Source: Haloquadratum walsbyi J07HQW2
GTDB lineage: Archaea; Halobacteriota; Halobacteria; Halobacteriales; Haloferacaceae
Reading direction: 5' to 3'
Length of the DNA stretch: 64,000 nucleotides
Assembly (NCBI RefSeq): GCF_000415985.1
Contig: NZ_KE356561.1
Span: 2,712,387-2,776,386 of the forward strand
Shown here piece by piece: positions 8,611 through 17,826 of the stretch. A model generated the notes under the pieces. The model saw only the letters and a program-made list of their open reading frames with translations. It was not told where the DNA came from and searched no databases. Position 1 is the first letter of the stretch. Each line of letters begins with the position of its first letter. The position numbers and the translations under genes were made by a program.

Positions 8611-9983
8611 ACACCACTAATACTGAACAAACTGGTGTCCCTATCAGGCGGCTTGCTGCATGGGATGCGGGTGCCCTCTGTAACCTTGCTGCAGAATTTG
8701 AAACCCCATTGTATGTGATGGACATGAATAGAGTTCGAGAAAATTGTGCTCGGCTTCTTGACGCGTTTCCAGCGGCAACAGTCCGATACGCAATCAAAGC
8801 ACACAGTGGACAGGCAGTTCTCGAAGTAATTCGTGATGTTGGGATCGATGTTGAATGCGCCTCCGCTGGCGAAGTCAAAGCGGCACTTACCGCCGGATTC
8901 GATGGCGCTCGGATTCAGTATACTGCGGTCAATCCACCAGCCCGTGATCTCGATGCAATCGTTGAATGGTGGCGTGACAATAGGGAGATGACAATTACTG
9001 TTGGTGCAGCCGATACGGTTGAACGACTCAGAGAACGTGGTTTCGATGGTCGCCTCTGCATTCGTGTGAATCCAAATGTTGGCGCTGGTCATCATGAGAA
9101 AGTAACCACTGGTGCCAACGCGAAATTTGGTATTCCACATGAACGTGTAGCTGAACTAGCCGCTGAATGGGCAGCAGAATTTAATTTTGTTGGGCTCCAC
9201 GCGCATGCCGGTAGTGGGATCAGTGGCGAGGATCTCTCCTCACATGAGGAGCTTGTTCGTCGGATGGGAACTCTCGCACGAACAGTCGCTGAGCGCGCGG
9301 GATCGATTGAGTTTGTTGATGTCGGTGGCGGGTTCGGCGTCCCGTATCGCCCGAGTGATCCACCGCTTGATCTTTATGATGTGGCTGAGCGAACGCGAGA
9401 TGCACTTGGAACAGTCAATGCCACACTGGCAATCGAACCAGGTCGGTATGTCGTTGCTGATGCAGGTATCCTCTTGACACGGGCGAATACGATTAAGAAT
9501 GCACGCGAAGCAACCGTTGTTGGTGTTGATGCCGGGATGACAACGCTGCTCCGTCCAGCGATGTATGATGCTTACCACGAGATTCAGAACATCTCAGCGT
9601 CATCAACAACAGATTCGAAACCAGTGACCGTTGCTGGTCCGATATGTGAATCATCTGATATATTTGCCGAAAACCGATCAATCGCAACACCAACGCGTGG
9701 CGATATCTTAGCAATTGGGACCACAGGAGCGTATGGATACGAGATGGCAAGTACATACAACGCTCGACCTCGACCCGCAGAGGTCATTTATGATGATAAT
9801 ACTGTCAAGCTCGCACGTCGTCGCGAGACGCTTGATGAGTTAGATGTAATTGAAACAGCGTCAGATGAGGACTCAATAGAACTGTCATCAATAGTATCTC
9901 ATTCGAGCTCCTCGGTAACATCCGATTCGACTGTACCCGTATCTTCAACAACACATGCACCCCCTGGCGGTGGACCACAGTGA
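8607..9983 (+). CDS. lysA: Diaminopimelate decarboxylase
   Basis: 458 residues, longer than the usual 400-420. PLP lysine is Lys64 in YAIKAHSG; HAHAGSGI, GGGFGVPY, EPGRYVVADAG and the catalytic Cys in GPICESSD follow the fold-type III decarboxylase pattern. It converts meso-diaminopimelate to lysine. The last ~40 residues are Ser/Thr-rich and low-complexity (SSIVSHSSSSV) and not part of the enzyme fold. It overlaps dapD and dapF by 4 bases each. Confidence 0.92.
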   Translation: MNTTNTEQTGVPIRRLAAWDAGALCNLAAEFETPLYVMDMNRVRENCARLLDAFPAATVRYAIKAHSGQAVLEVIRDVGIDVECASAGEVKAALTAGFDGARIQYTAVNPPARDLDAIVEWWRDNREMTITVGAADTVERLRERGFDGRLCIRVNPNVGAGHHEKVTTGANAKFGIPHERVAELAAEWAAEFNFVGLHAHAGSGISGEDLSSHEELVRRMGTLARTVAERAGSIEFVDVGGGFGVPYRPSDPPLDLYDVAERTRDALGTVNATLAIEPGRYVVADAGILLTRANTIKNAREATVVGVDAGMTTLLRPAMYDAYHEIQNISASSTTDSKPVTVAGPICESSDIFAENRSIATPTRGDILAIGTTGAYGYEMASTYNARPRPAEVIYDDNTVKLARRRETLDELDVIETASDEDSIELSSIVSHSSSSVTSDSTVPVSSTTHAPPGGGPQ

Positions 9984-10963
9984 GCACTGAGACCGCGTTG
10001 GTCAGCGTCGTGAAATACCATGGTACTGGTAATGATTTTATCATCGTCAACGACACAGAAAGAATTCCTGATCGTGAGGCGTTTGCAAGAGCTCACTGCG
10101 ATCGCGACACGGGCATCTCACATGATACGACCGACCGACGTGGTGCTGACGGTGTATTGTTCCTCTCGATTGAACAACAGCATACACCGATACAGGTAAT
10201 TATGACACTTATTCAGCCGGACGGTTCAACCGCAGCAATGTGTGGCAATGGTGCCCGAGTTGCGGCTGCATGGGCGGCTGAGCGAACAGGAGCGACAGAT
10301 CTGATGATTGAAACTCCTGCTGGCACCCAGCATGCGACACTTTCGGGCGACACTGTAACAATTGAAATGGGAACGCCGACATTTGATCCAAGCCGTGTCC
10401 CACTCGTCGCTGACCGCGATACTGCGTTTATTGATGAGCAGGTTGACTCACTTTCCGTCACTGCAGTAAACACGGGAGTCCCGCATGCTGTTGCAATCGT
10501 TGATGATATTGATTCCATCAGATTAAGTGATATTGCGCCTCCAATTAGGCATGCAAATATATTTCCAGTCGGTGCTAATGTTACACTCGGGGAATTAACC
10601 GGTGCTGCTCAATTCCAACAACGAACATATGAACGCGGTGTTGAAGATGAAACACAGTCTTGCGGAACAGGGGCAGTAGCTGTCGGTGCCGTTGCTCGCC
10701 GGCTCGGAATCGTTGATTCAGACATTCCAATGACGGTCAGACCACCAGGCGGTGAACTTCGTGTCACTGTCACCCCTGGTCAGTCAGCGACACTCACTGG
10801 TCCGGTAGAACGTGCGTTCCAAACAGAACTCGAAGTTATCACTGAATCATTGACTCGATCAACACCGTACTCTGACTCATCATCAGTCTCAGATTCTGCT
10901 TTGGAATCTGAGAATACCATAGAGTCATCACCGAACACACCTCCAGACGATGTCACTCAATAA
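9980..10963 (+). CDS. dapF: Diaminopimelate epimerase
   Basis: 327 residues from a GTG start that overlaps the lysA stop (GTGA). GTGNDF at 16-20, Cys88 in MCGNGAR and the second catalytic Cys in SCGTGAVAVG (near 230) form the two-cysteine racemase centre that converts LL- to meso-diaminopimelate. About 45 C-terminal residues beyond the normal fold are Ser/Glu/Asp-rich. The 3' end overlaps dapE by 14 bases. Confidence 0.92.
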   Translation: MSTETALVSVVKYHGTGNDFIIVNDTERIPDREAFARAHCDRDTGISHDTTDRRGADGVLFLSIEQQHTPIQVIMTLIQPDGSTAAMCGNGARVAAAWAAERTGATDLMIETPAGTQHATLSGDTVTIEMGTPTFDPSRVPLVADRDTAFIDEQVDSLSVTAVNTGVPHAVAIVDDIDSIRLSDIAPPIRHANIFPVGANVTLGELTGAAQFQQRTYERGVEDETQSCGTGAVAVGAVARRLGIVDSDIPMTVRPPGGELRVTVTPGQSATLTGPVERAFQTELEVITESLTRSTPYSDSSSVSDSALESENTIESSPNTPPDDVTQ

Positions 10964-12209
10964 TAATCATCCATTTGATCCGATTGATTTTCTTGAGCGA
11001 GCAGTCGCTTGCCCGTCGAATGATGATGTCGAGAAGATGCGTCAACTACTCGTTACAACGCTTGAGCGTCATGATATTGATGTGCATGTCGATGCGGCTG
11101 GGAATACAATTGCGACGCGAGGAACACAGCGTGATACGGCTACAAATTCACATGCTGACTCACAAGACTCAGAATCTACTCCTGAGACACATATCGTGTT
11201 CAATACACATATTGACACGGTCTCACCACATATTCCACTCAAGCGACCTCAAGATGTGGCGACAATTCCGGACGATATCATACCAGACACAGACGCAAGC
11301 TCAGATGATTCCATGTCAACTCAGTCATCCTTATCCGCTAAAAACACGGATCCCACTGATCGAATCCGCGGTCGGGGTGCATGCGATGCCAAAGGTCCAC
11401 TAGCAGCGATGCTTACTGCATTTTTGAGTGTGGATTTAACACCGAAAACAACGCTTACATTGGCTGTGACACCGGATGAAGAAGTTCTCTCTACTGGCGC
11501 TGCGGCGCTTGATCTTGACGCTGATATGTATATTGTTGGTGAGCCAACTGGACTTGATGTGTGCACAGCAGCAAAGGGAAGATTTCAGGGAACATTGACG
11601 CTTACTGGCACTGCTGCACATGCTGCAGCGCCAACAACCGGAGTAAATGCTATTACAGCACTTGAGGATGCGCTCAAAACAATTCGGACGTACGATACAG
11701 ATCGACTCAACGCCACACATCCACAGCTGGGAAAACCAACATTGACCCCGACGACAGTCGACGGTGGGACGGCAACCAATCAAGTGCCAGCATCCTGTCG
11801 CGTTATTCTTGACCGTCGAAGCGTCCCCCCTGAAACCGCTGACACATTTCGAGACGAACTCACAACCGCGATTGATACAGCGGTTTCTACGGATATTGGA
11901 GTTGAATTTTCACTAACAGACCGTCCAACCCCGTTTTTAGAGGCGTTTTCGACTGATCCAGGTCATGAACTGGTCACAATTCTCACAGATTCCGTAAGAC
12001 AGGTTGAACCATCAGCTCAACAGCGATATTTCACTGCAGCGACAGAGGCATCGTACTTTGCCCCTACACCTGTTGTTGTGTTCGGTCCTGGCGTTCTTGC
12101 TGATGATACTGGTGCAGTCGCACATGCTGATCGCGAGTACGTTACTGTCAGTTCGGTTATGAAGGCATCACGTACACTCACGAATGCAGCCCAACGACTC
12201 ATCGATTAA
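10950..12209 (+). CDS. dapE: Succinyl-diaminopimelate desuccinylase (M20 family)
   Basis: 419 residues of the M20 metallopeptidase family. NTHIDTV supplies a zinc His and Asp, GRGACDAKGPLAA the bridging Asp, TPDEEV the catalytic Glu pair, and GEPTGLDVCTAAKGRF the next zinc ligand. TGTAAHAA begins the lid/dimerisation domain. About 45 Ser/Asp/Thr-rich residues sit between the first two zinc motifs, an insert absent from most homologues. As the last gene of the operon it completes the succinylase route, which supports DapE over a general M20 peptidase. Confidence 0.88.
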   Translation: MSLNNNHPFDPIDFLERAVACPSNDDVEKMRQLLVTTLERHDIDVHVDAAGNTIATRGTQRDTATNSHADSQDSESTPETHIVFNTHIDTVSPHIPLKRPQDVATIPDDIIPDTDASSDDSMSTQSSLSAKNTDPTDRIRGRGACDAKGPLAAMLTAFLSVDLTPKTTLTLAVTPDEEVLSTGAAALDLDADMYIVGEPTGLDVCTAAKGRFQGTLTLTGTAAHAAAPTTGVNAITALEDALKTIRTYDTDRLNATHPQLGKPTLTPTTVDGGTATNQVPASCRVILDRRSVPPETADTFRDELTTAIDTAVSTDIGVEFSLTDRPTPFLEAFSTDPGHELVTILTDSVRQVEPSAQQRYFTAATEASYFAPTPVVVFGPGVLADDTGAVAHADREYVTVSSVMKASRTLTNAAQRLID

Positions 12210-12358
12210 CGAACATATCTGAGTATTACTGAGAATATTGTGTAGTAACTAGTGAACGACTACCATCTTCAACAACACTAGTATACTACTTAATCGTAAT
12301 TTGACAACGATAGTCGAGAAACGTAATTTCCATGTCCATGTAGTCTGTCTTGATATCT

Positions 12359-13231
12359 ATGTATGAAGCGGTCTATGTGTATCCTGATAGCAAAAGTACG
12401 GTCACCCGGTGTGCACATACCGCTATCGAGTACGGCTATAATGGGATTGTTGTCCGTGCTATTGATGCTGACCCAGATTTTGATCAGATTCGAACAGCGT
12501 TAACTGACACATCTAGCAGTGGCTTAGACAAGCATACAACCTCGAGCACTAATCCAGAATCCGAATCTGAATCTGAATCTGAATCTGAGCCAGATGGGCA
12601 ATCGCACATAGATGCAGATATTCCGGCGTTGCAATCCACTACGCCACAATCAGAGCCACCAGAGCCTGATATTGTCAATGGTGTCGAGATTATCAGCACC
12701 GATCCGCAGCATGCAAGCGGCGCTCTCGGTAATGAGCGTCCTCAGCGAACGGTTGTATCCGTTCGCGGTGGGACAAATAAATTAAACCGATTTGCCGTTG
12801 AGCAACCACGCGTTGACGTACTCACTCAGCCATTTATTGGGTCAAATAACTCTCGTATGGGAGACATCAATCATGTATTAATTAACGCTGCTGTACGCAA
12901 CGAAGTTGCGGTTGAATTAAATCTTGGACCTGCCATCCGTGCCGACGGTGGGCGTCGGATTAAACATCTCAAGCGACTCAACAAGCTGAGACGTCTTATT
13001 GATCATTACGACGCGCCATATGTTGTCAGTGCTACCCCAAACTCACATCTTGAATTCCGAACGCCACGAGAGCTTGCCGCAGTCGGTGCCGAGATCGGTC
13101 TTGGCGAGACATGTATCTACGATGGGCTCACGGGATGGAATGAGATTATCGCACGGAACCGACACCGACGCTCCGAGTCGTTCATAGCCCCTGGGGTTGA
13201 ATATGGTCGATATGAAGAAGACAATCGATGA
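12359..13231 (+). CDS. rnp3: Ribonuclease P protein component 3 (RPP30 homologue)
   Basis: About 290 residues. ATG 12359 (MYEAVYVYPD) is preferred to the upstream TTG at 12350. Downstream motifs VSVRGGTNKLNRFAVE, VDVLTQPF and HVLINAAVRNEVAVE are those of the TIM-barrel-like RPP30/Rnp3 family, a protein of the RNase P holoenzyme that trims tRNA 5' ends. Residues about 45-105 are an acidic low-complexity insert containing a Glu-Ser repeat coded by a hexanucleotide run. The next gene starts inside its 3' end. Confidence 0.9.
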   Translation: MYEAVYVYPDSKSTVTRCAHTAIEYGYNGIVVRAIDADPDFDQIRTALTDTSSSGLDKHTTSSTNPESESESESESEPDGQSHIDADIPALQSTTPQSEPPEPDIVNGVEIISTDPQHASGALGNERPQRTVVSVRGGTNKLNRFAVEQPRVDVLTQPFIGSNNSRMGDINHVLINAAVRNEVAVELNLGPAIRADGGRRIKHLKRLNKLRRLIDHYDAPYVVSATPNSHLEFRTPRELAAVGAEIGLGETCIYDGLTGWNEIIARNRHRRSESFIAPGVEYGRYEEDNR

Positions 13232-13823
13232 ACATGCTGAACGATTCTCTGAGGCAGCATCGACATATGATGACGAACAAGATTCAGAAGCATATCATGC
13301 ATGTGCACGACATGTTGTCGACCATGCTGCACCAACAGCACGCGAAACTGTGCTAGATCTCGGTACTGGAACAGGAGCGATTGCATTTGAACTCACATCA
13401 ACAGCAGATTGTGTCATTGGTCGCGACATCAGCACGGGGATGCTTGATGAGGCACGTATGAAAGCAAGTGCGGAGAACATTGAGAATATTAAGTTTGCTG
13501 AAGGACGATTCCGTGAACCAAATCTCGACTCTGACACTGATGTTGATATTGTCACCTCAAATTTTGCAATGCATCATCTCTCGGATGATGAAAAACGCGA
13601 AGCAATCACAGTTATTTCAGCACTCGAACCCGATCGATTTGTCCTTGGTGATGTGATGTTCTTTGGATCGCCTGATCCAGAAGAACCATTCTACAGTCCA
13701 TCGGTTGATGACCCAGCAACTGTTGGTATCCTTACCGATGCACTGACTGATGTTGGGATGGCGGTCACTGAAGTCGAATTTATCCACGAACAGGTCGGTG
13801 TCATTGTTGCTGAGCAACAATAA
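13203..13823 (+). CDS. Class I SAM-dependent methyltransferase
   Basis: About 205 residues; ATG 13203 (MVDMKKTIDEHAERF) is preferred to TTG 13197, and ATG 13212 is also possible. VLDLGTGTGAIAFEL is motif I for S-adenosylmethionine binding and VTSNFAMHHL the motif near the active site. The start overlaps rnp3 by 29 bases, and rnp2 follows about 60 bases later. Haloarchaea commonly keep a methyltransferase in this rnp3-rnp2-psmA block, so an RNA-related role is possible but not shown. Confidence 0.82.
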   Translation: MVDMKKTIDEHAERFSEAASTYDDEQDSEAYHACARHVVDHAAPTARETVLDLGTGTGAIAFELTSTADCVIGRDISTGMLDEARMKASAENIENIKFAEGRFREPNLDSDTDVDIVTSNFAMHHLSDDEKREAITVISALEPDRFVLGDVMFFGSPDPEEPFYSPSVDDPATVGILTDALTDVGMAVTEVEFIHEQVGVIVAEQQ

Positions 13824-13884
13824 TTTATTATTAACTTTGTTCTACTAAGCGCGATTTATTTGCCCGAATCATGCTAATACTCAT

Positions 13885-14418
13885 ATGAAACACCTTCCGA
13901 AACATCTCCGTCCACGATGGCGATATCTTGCTGTCGTGATTGAGTCGTGGCCAGATGCGAGTATTGACCGGGCAACATTCCAGCGTGAGTTGTGGTATGC
14001 AGCGCAGGATCTCTACGGTGACACACAGAGTGCAGAGACCGATCTGGCAGTGTTCTATTTTGAATTCACAAATGGTCGTGGAGAGACAATCATCCGAACA
14101 CGTCGCGATACAGAGTCGCACGCACGCACCGCAGTTGCATGCATCAACGAAATTGATGATTATGCTGTCGGAATCCGTGTGTTGGGCATCTCGGGGACTG
14201 TTCGGGCCTGTGAGGAAAGGTATTTGAACGGGCGGACCGGATGTTATAAGGAGAGCAACGTCGTGTTCAAGAACGAATCACGACCTGCTGTCATTCGCGG
14301 GTTATGTGTCGATGTTGCAACAGGCAGTATAGACGACACCAGTAACACTGATACCGGCGCTGACAGTGGTTGTGATACAGATACGTTCACGGGGGCGACG
14401 AGACTCGACTTCGAGTGA
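13885..14418 (+). CDS. rnp2: Ribonuclease P protein component 2 (POP5 homologue)
   Basis: 177 residues. MKHLPKHLRPRWRYLAVVIE is the typical archaeal Rnp2 start; TDLAVFYFEF and SHARTAVACINEID follow the POP5 fold, which pairs with RPP30 in RNase P. The final 35 residues are Asp/Thr/Ser-rich. psmA begins 4 bases after the stop, so the RNase P and proteasome genes are co-transcribed. Confidence 0.88.
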   Translation: MKHLPKHLRPRWRYLAVVIESWPDASIDRATFQRELWYAAQDLYGDTQSAETDLAVFYFEFTNGRGETIIRTRRDTESHARTAVACINEIDDYAVGIRVLGISGTVRACEERYLNGRTGCYKESNVVFKNESRPAVIRGLCVDVATGSIDDTSNTDTGADSGCDTDTFTGATRLDFE

Positions 14419-14422
14419 TACT

Positions 14423-15175
14423 ATGCAGGGACAAGCCCAACAGCAGGCATACGACCGTGGAACCACAATTTTCTCACCTGATGGTCGTCTCTACCAAGTC
14501 GAATACGCGCGTGAGGCGGTTAAACGTGGAACAGCAAGTGTTGGTATTCGAACACCTGACGGCATTGTACTCGCCGCAGATAAACGATCGCGCTCACCAC
14601 TTATGGAGCCGACAAGTGTCGAGAAAATACACAAAACCGATGATCATGTAGGAATCGCGTCTGCCGGTCACGTTGCTGACGCTCGCCAACTGATTGACTT
14701 CGCCCGTCGACAGGCACAAGTCAATCGTCTTCGGTTCGGTGAACCAGTTGGTGTTGAGACGCTCACTAAAAACGTGGCAGACAATATTCAGCAGTACACA
14801 CAAGTCGGTGGTGCGCGTCCATTTGGAGTTGCACTCCTCATCGGTGGTATTGAGGATGGCTCACCACGGCTTTATGAAACAGATCCATCTGGAACCCCAT
14901 ATGAGTGGGAGGCTGTCTCAATTGGTGCTGACCGGAGTAATCTTCAAGAACATCTTGAGGAGAACTATACTAACGAACTGAGCCTGAATGAAGGTATTGG
15001 TCTTGCACTTCGTACAGTTGCGATCTCAAATGATGATGAACTCACTGCTGCTGGCGTTGATGTTGCAACGGTTGCGACTGATACTGAGGAATTCATTGAA
15101 TTGACGAACGATGAAATCTCGACGTATATCACTGATAATGATCTTGAGGCGACTGAAGATCCAGATAACGAGTAA
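14423..15175 (+). CDS. psmA: Proteasome subunit alpha
   Basis: ATG 14423 gives 250 residues starting MQGQAQQQAYDRG. YDRGTTIFSPDGRLYQVEYA is the alpha-type N-terminal helix that gates the 20S pore; GIRTPDGIVLAADKR and GGARPFGVALLIGG follow the family. There is no catalytic N-terminal Thr, as expected for alpha subunits. The earlier in-frame start at 14366 is rejected because it would lie inside rnp2. The partner ATPase PAN is encoded at 46.9 kb. The C-terminus is acidic. Confidence 0.95.
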   Translation: MQGQAQQQAYDRGTTIFSPDGRLYQVEYAREAVKRGTASVGIRTPDGIVLAADKRSRSPLMEPTSVEKIHKTDDHVGIASAGHVADARQLIDFARRQAQVNRLRFGEPVGVETLTKNVADNIQQYTQVGGARPFGVALLIGGIEDGSPRLYETDPSGTPYEWEAVSIGADRSNLQEHLEENYTNELSLNEGIGLALRTVAISNDDELTAAGVDVATVATDTEEFIELTNDEISTYITDNDLEATEDPDNE

Positions 15176-15415
15176 AAACGTAGCTATCAGTACTTATACA
15201 CATATCTTCGACACATCGAATTAGTATACGTTGATTCTATGTCCTGGTGATAATCGTCAATACATTATCCGCACACGTCACTAGAGATATACACGAGTGG
15301 TGGTCGATGCTAATTATTTTGAGTCTGATCCAATAGCAAAATGATGGGACTCACTATACTGATACTGGATAATGTCCACAGATTACAGTAGTCCAAGGAT
15401 TGTTGTCAAGACAGT

Positions 15416-15766
15416 TCACTCATCATACGCTAGGTTCATCAACCACTGCGAGAAGGCATCACTGGTCGGATTAACCTCTTCTTCTCCGATGAATGGTGAA
15501 AGCATATCGCCTGCCATCAGCATTGAGAAATCAAGTTCGCGAGCGGCTGGTTCGAGATGATATGTATTATGTCCATTATAAACGGTCTCTTCTCGTTCAA
15601 TAAACCCTAGCGTGGCAAGTCGATCTGCAATTCGGCTTCCTTTACGTGACGAAATATCAAGCTCTTTCCAGAAATCACTTTGATGAATACCACTCGTCTC
15701 TCGAATAAGTTCGAGTCCTTTGAGTTCATCCTCTGAAAGATCCGCCTCAGCGGGCTCAACACTCAT
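15416..15766 (-). CDS. Winged-helix transcriptional regulator, haloarchaeal
   Basis: 116 residues. DELKGLELIRETSGIHQSDF and SRKGSRIADRLATLGFIERE form a helix-turn-helix and recognition helix of a winged-helix domain, as in MarR/Lrp-like archaeal regulators. The C-terminal part (FSMLMAGDML) may dimerise. No effector domain is seen. Single gene between psmA and an IS remnant; the 240-base spacer before it shows no other gene. Targets unknown. Confidence 0.75.
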   Translation of the reverse strand: MSVEPAEADLSEDELKGLELIRETSGIHQSDFWKELDISSRKGSRIADRLATLGFIEREETVYNGHNTYHLEPAARELDFSMLMAGDMLSPFIGEEEVNPTSDAFSQWLMNLAYDE

Positions 15767-15887
15767 ATTTTATTTACTCGCTGCAGGTCTGTTAAATCTG
15801 GCGAGCGCGCGCAGTGTTGACATTACATAAGGCAAATGACACGCGTCAACCGAAGCCCTCACATTGGCTGCGTGCGAATCGTGTGCT

Positions 15888-16007
15888 ATGAGCGATATCA
15901 TCAGATGCCAATCCTGCGATAGTACAGTCGAATACGACTCAGATACCTACTGGGTAAGTTGTTCGGAATGTGGATGGCGAACACCGATTCATGCCGGCGC
16001 TTGCTGA
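15888..16007 (+). CDS. 39-residue zinc-ribbon-like small protein
   Basis: A very short frame from ATG 15888: MSDIIRCQSCDSTVEYDSDT, then YWVSCSECGWRTPIHAGAC. Two Cys-x2-Cys pairs 18 residues apart form a plausible zinc ribbon, as in the many tiny zinc-finger proteins of haloarchaea. It lies just upstream of an IS remnant, 120 bases after the divergent regulator. The spacing of cysteines and a clean stop argue for a real gene; function unknown. Confidence 0.6.
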   Translation: MSDIIRCQSCDSTVEYDSDTYWVSCSECGWRTPIHAGAC

Positions 16008-16199
16008 TTTTAGCAGTTCACAGACGGTAAGCCCCTGCCTCCGTTCTTAAGTAGCGAGGCGAAGCCGACCGAGTGCGGCGGAGGGCAGGAATGTGGATAC
16101 ACTGCCGTCATCATCTCAGTTACAATGCTCTCTCGCCATCCCACACCACAAGCCCGCGAATCTACCCATTTATATTTCAACAGTGTATATACTACGACA

Positions 16200-16340
16200 G
16201 TGGATAGACACGAACTCGAAGGTCACGAAGTTATCGACGGTGAGGTGACAGCCACAGGGAACGGAGCTCATGTCCTCGTTCCCAAACGATGGCGTGGTGC
16301 AGACGTGAAAATCGTCCGAACCACAGAATCAAACGAGTAA
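16200..16340 (+). CDS. DUF2080 family transposon-associated protein
   Basis: GTG 16200 gives 46 residues starting VDRHELEGHEVIDGEVTATG and continuing GAHVLVPKRWRGADVKIVR, the signature of the small DUF2080 proteins found beside haloarchaeal tnpB genes, with a likely AbrB-like DNA-binding fold. The frame is open back to ATG 16125, but those residues do not match the family. Probably a leftover of the surrounding decayed element. Role in transposition unproven. Confidence 0.75.
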   Translation: MDRHELEGHEVIDGEVTATGNGAHVLVPKRWRGADVKIVRTTESNE

Positions 16341-16416
16341 CGATTGATAGAGACGCGAACGTAGCGATTAATATGTTATCTCGTGGTTTTAAAAGCTAGG
16401 ACTGGGGCAGTCCAAA

Positions 16417-16557
16417 GGCGTAACACCCATCGAGACTGCGCTCGCTGTGTTCACGTCGTCAGGAAGTTGTGGCGTCGTGGATGGAAAGCGTGTTGTCGAA
16501 ACAGAACAGGGCAGGAAACCCCAGCCCCACCCTCACCGGAGCCGCGCTAGCGGCTGA
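16417..16557 (+). pseudogene. tnpB C-terminal fragment
   Basis: The forward frame reads GVTPIETALAVFTSSGSCG, then VVDGKRVVETEQGRKP, to a TGA at 16555. This is the variable C-terminal tail seen in haloarchaeal IS1341-type TnpB (TP-x-ETAL, then VV-x-x-KRVVE-x-G). No start and no RuvC or zinc motifs precede it; the gap between the DUF2080 gene and this fragment is under 80 bases, so nearly all of tnpB is gone. Confidence 0.7.
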
Positions 16558-16758
16558 GTAGGGTGGGGTGGTTTACGGATTTAATATCAGACATCATATT
16601 CGTAATTACAGATATTACGGTGAGCTGTTCTCAAAATATAACTTGACCTGAAATAGTATTGACCGAGAATACTATTGATCATATACTCTTGTAGCTCTCA
16701 TTTGAAGTGAGTGTAAATTACCCAGACTACCCTTGCATCTTATTATCAGTTCCATGTA

Positions 16759-17607
16759 TTACGATGTAGTAGGATCGTTTTCGCTGTTGAGGGTCGTCTC
16801 AACATGTTCAAACGCCGTCGTGCATGGTGAACCATTGGCGTACTGATAATTACCGCTTCCGTCAGCACCCAGTGTAATAACCGATCCAGAGACAGTTCCA
16901 AACGACTGTGATTCATTATGTACACAGACTCCATATTCGTGATTACCGAGAATATCTGTAGCTCGATTACGCCATTTGCCGGCAGTAGCTGTCGTCTGAA
17001 CACCCTCGCTCAATTCATTGCGGATCCGTAATGCATTTTCTGCCTGTGCTGTCACGATAGTTGAATCGCGCTTTGTGTCTTCAGGGTCAATGTGTGTATC
17101 GTCCATTCCGACATTGACGATAACATGGGCTCCAGGGTTAATTTGAGTTGTATGTAATGCTCCGTCCCATTCAAACATGACCGCCGTTGGATCACGGTCG
17201 GTGCTCCATCCAACATCAGCAATGAGGAGATTGAATCCATTGTATGTATGCTCAGTGACTGCAGTCCTAACAGCTGCTTTCGGATCGATTGGTCCACGCT
17301 CAGTGAGCAAATCAGTGACTAGTTGCCCTCTGGAGCGGCGCTCATCACTGGTCGTTTCATCATTAGCATCAGCGTCTGATGTTACTGACACCCATCGGTT
17401 TGTAAGCCCGACAAAACGACCAGCAGCATTATACCCCATCCACGTTCCACCAGCACGGCAGTCTCGGGGTGCTAATACTGCTGGATGATAGGTGTCGTTC
17501 ATAATTGATGGCGGCTCTGATGGTCGGTTATATGATTCATCACGATTCGCAGCAACAATTAACGGTACGTCTGTGAATAAGCGCCATGCGAACGTCAGCG
17601 TGCACAC
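16759..17607 (-). CDS. NRDE (TANGO2-like) family protein
   Basis: 282 residues from a GTG start; the N-terminus MCTLTFAWRL with Cys2 and the hallmark ANRDESYNRPSEPP (N-R-D-E) identify the NRDE/TANGO2 family. GGTWMGYNAAGRFVGLTNRW is also conserved. The fold is related to N-terminal nucleophile hydrolases, and Cys2 could act as nucleophile; in eukaryotes TANGO2 affects secretion and lipid handling. Substrate here unknown. Divergently transcribed from the next gene; the 213-base space between holds both promoters. Confidence 0.85.
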   Translation of the reverse strand: MCTLTFAWRLFTDVPLIVAANRDESYNRPSEPPSIMNDTYHPAVLAPRDCRAGGTWMGYNAAGRFVGLTNRWVSVTSDADANDETTSDERRSRGQLVTDLLTERGPIDPKAAVRTAVTEHTYNGFNLLIADVGWSTDRDPTAVMFEWDGALHTTQINPGAHVIVNVGMDDTHIDPEDTKRDSTIVTAQAENALRIRNELSEGVQTTATAGKWRNRATDILGNHEYGVCVHNESQSFGTVSGSVITLGADGSGNYQYANGSPCTTAFEHVETTLNSENDPTTS

Positions 17608-17826
17608 AATTAATTATATGATACTCGTCATCATAATGATCGCGTTATGTTTATTTAATAACAAGCGCGCTGTATCGCTAGTATAATGAGCCGTAGCGAT
17701 ATATGCCCATGCTACGTTCAGCCGCACAAATAATTTTACAGATTTGACAGTTATTCACAGTGTAATCATAAGGTTGCTGTTTCTTGTCGGGGAGAAACCC
17801 ACACATTTAAAATATACACCGTGTAT

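Larger units (their letters stand above)
16030..16575 (+). mobile_element. Decayed IS1341-type element with DUF2080 gene
   Basis: Left end: CCCCTGCCTCCG pairs with CGGAGGGCAGG across 16032-16089, the same left-end hairpin plan as at 31134-31207 and 45081-45136. Right end: CCCCAGCCCCACC pairs with GGGTGGGGTGG, and the element ends GGGTGGTTTAC (16565-16575), matching the GGGTRGTTBAC right ends of three other tnpB loci in the window. Between them are a small DUF2080 gene and only the last ~45 codons of tnpB; the tnpB body is deleted. 16576-16758 is AT-rich with no gene seen. Confidence 0.75.
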
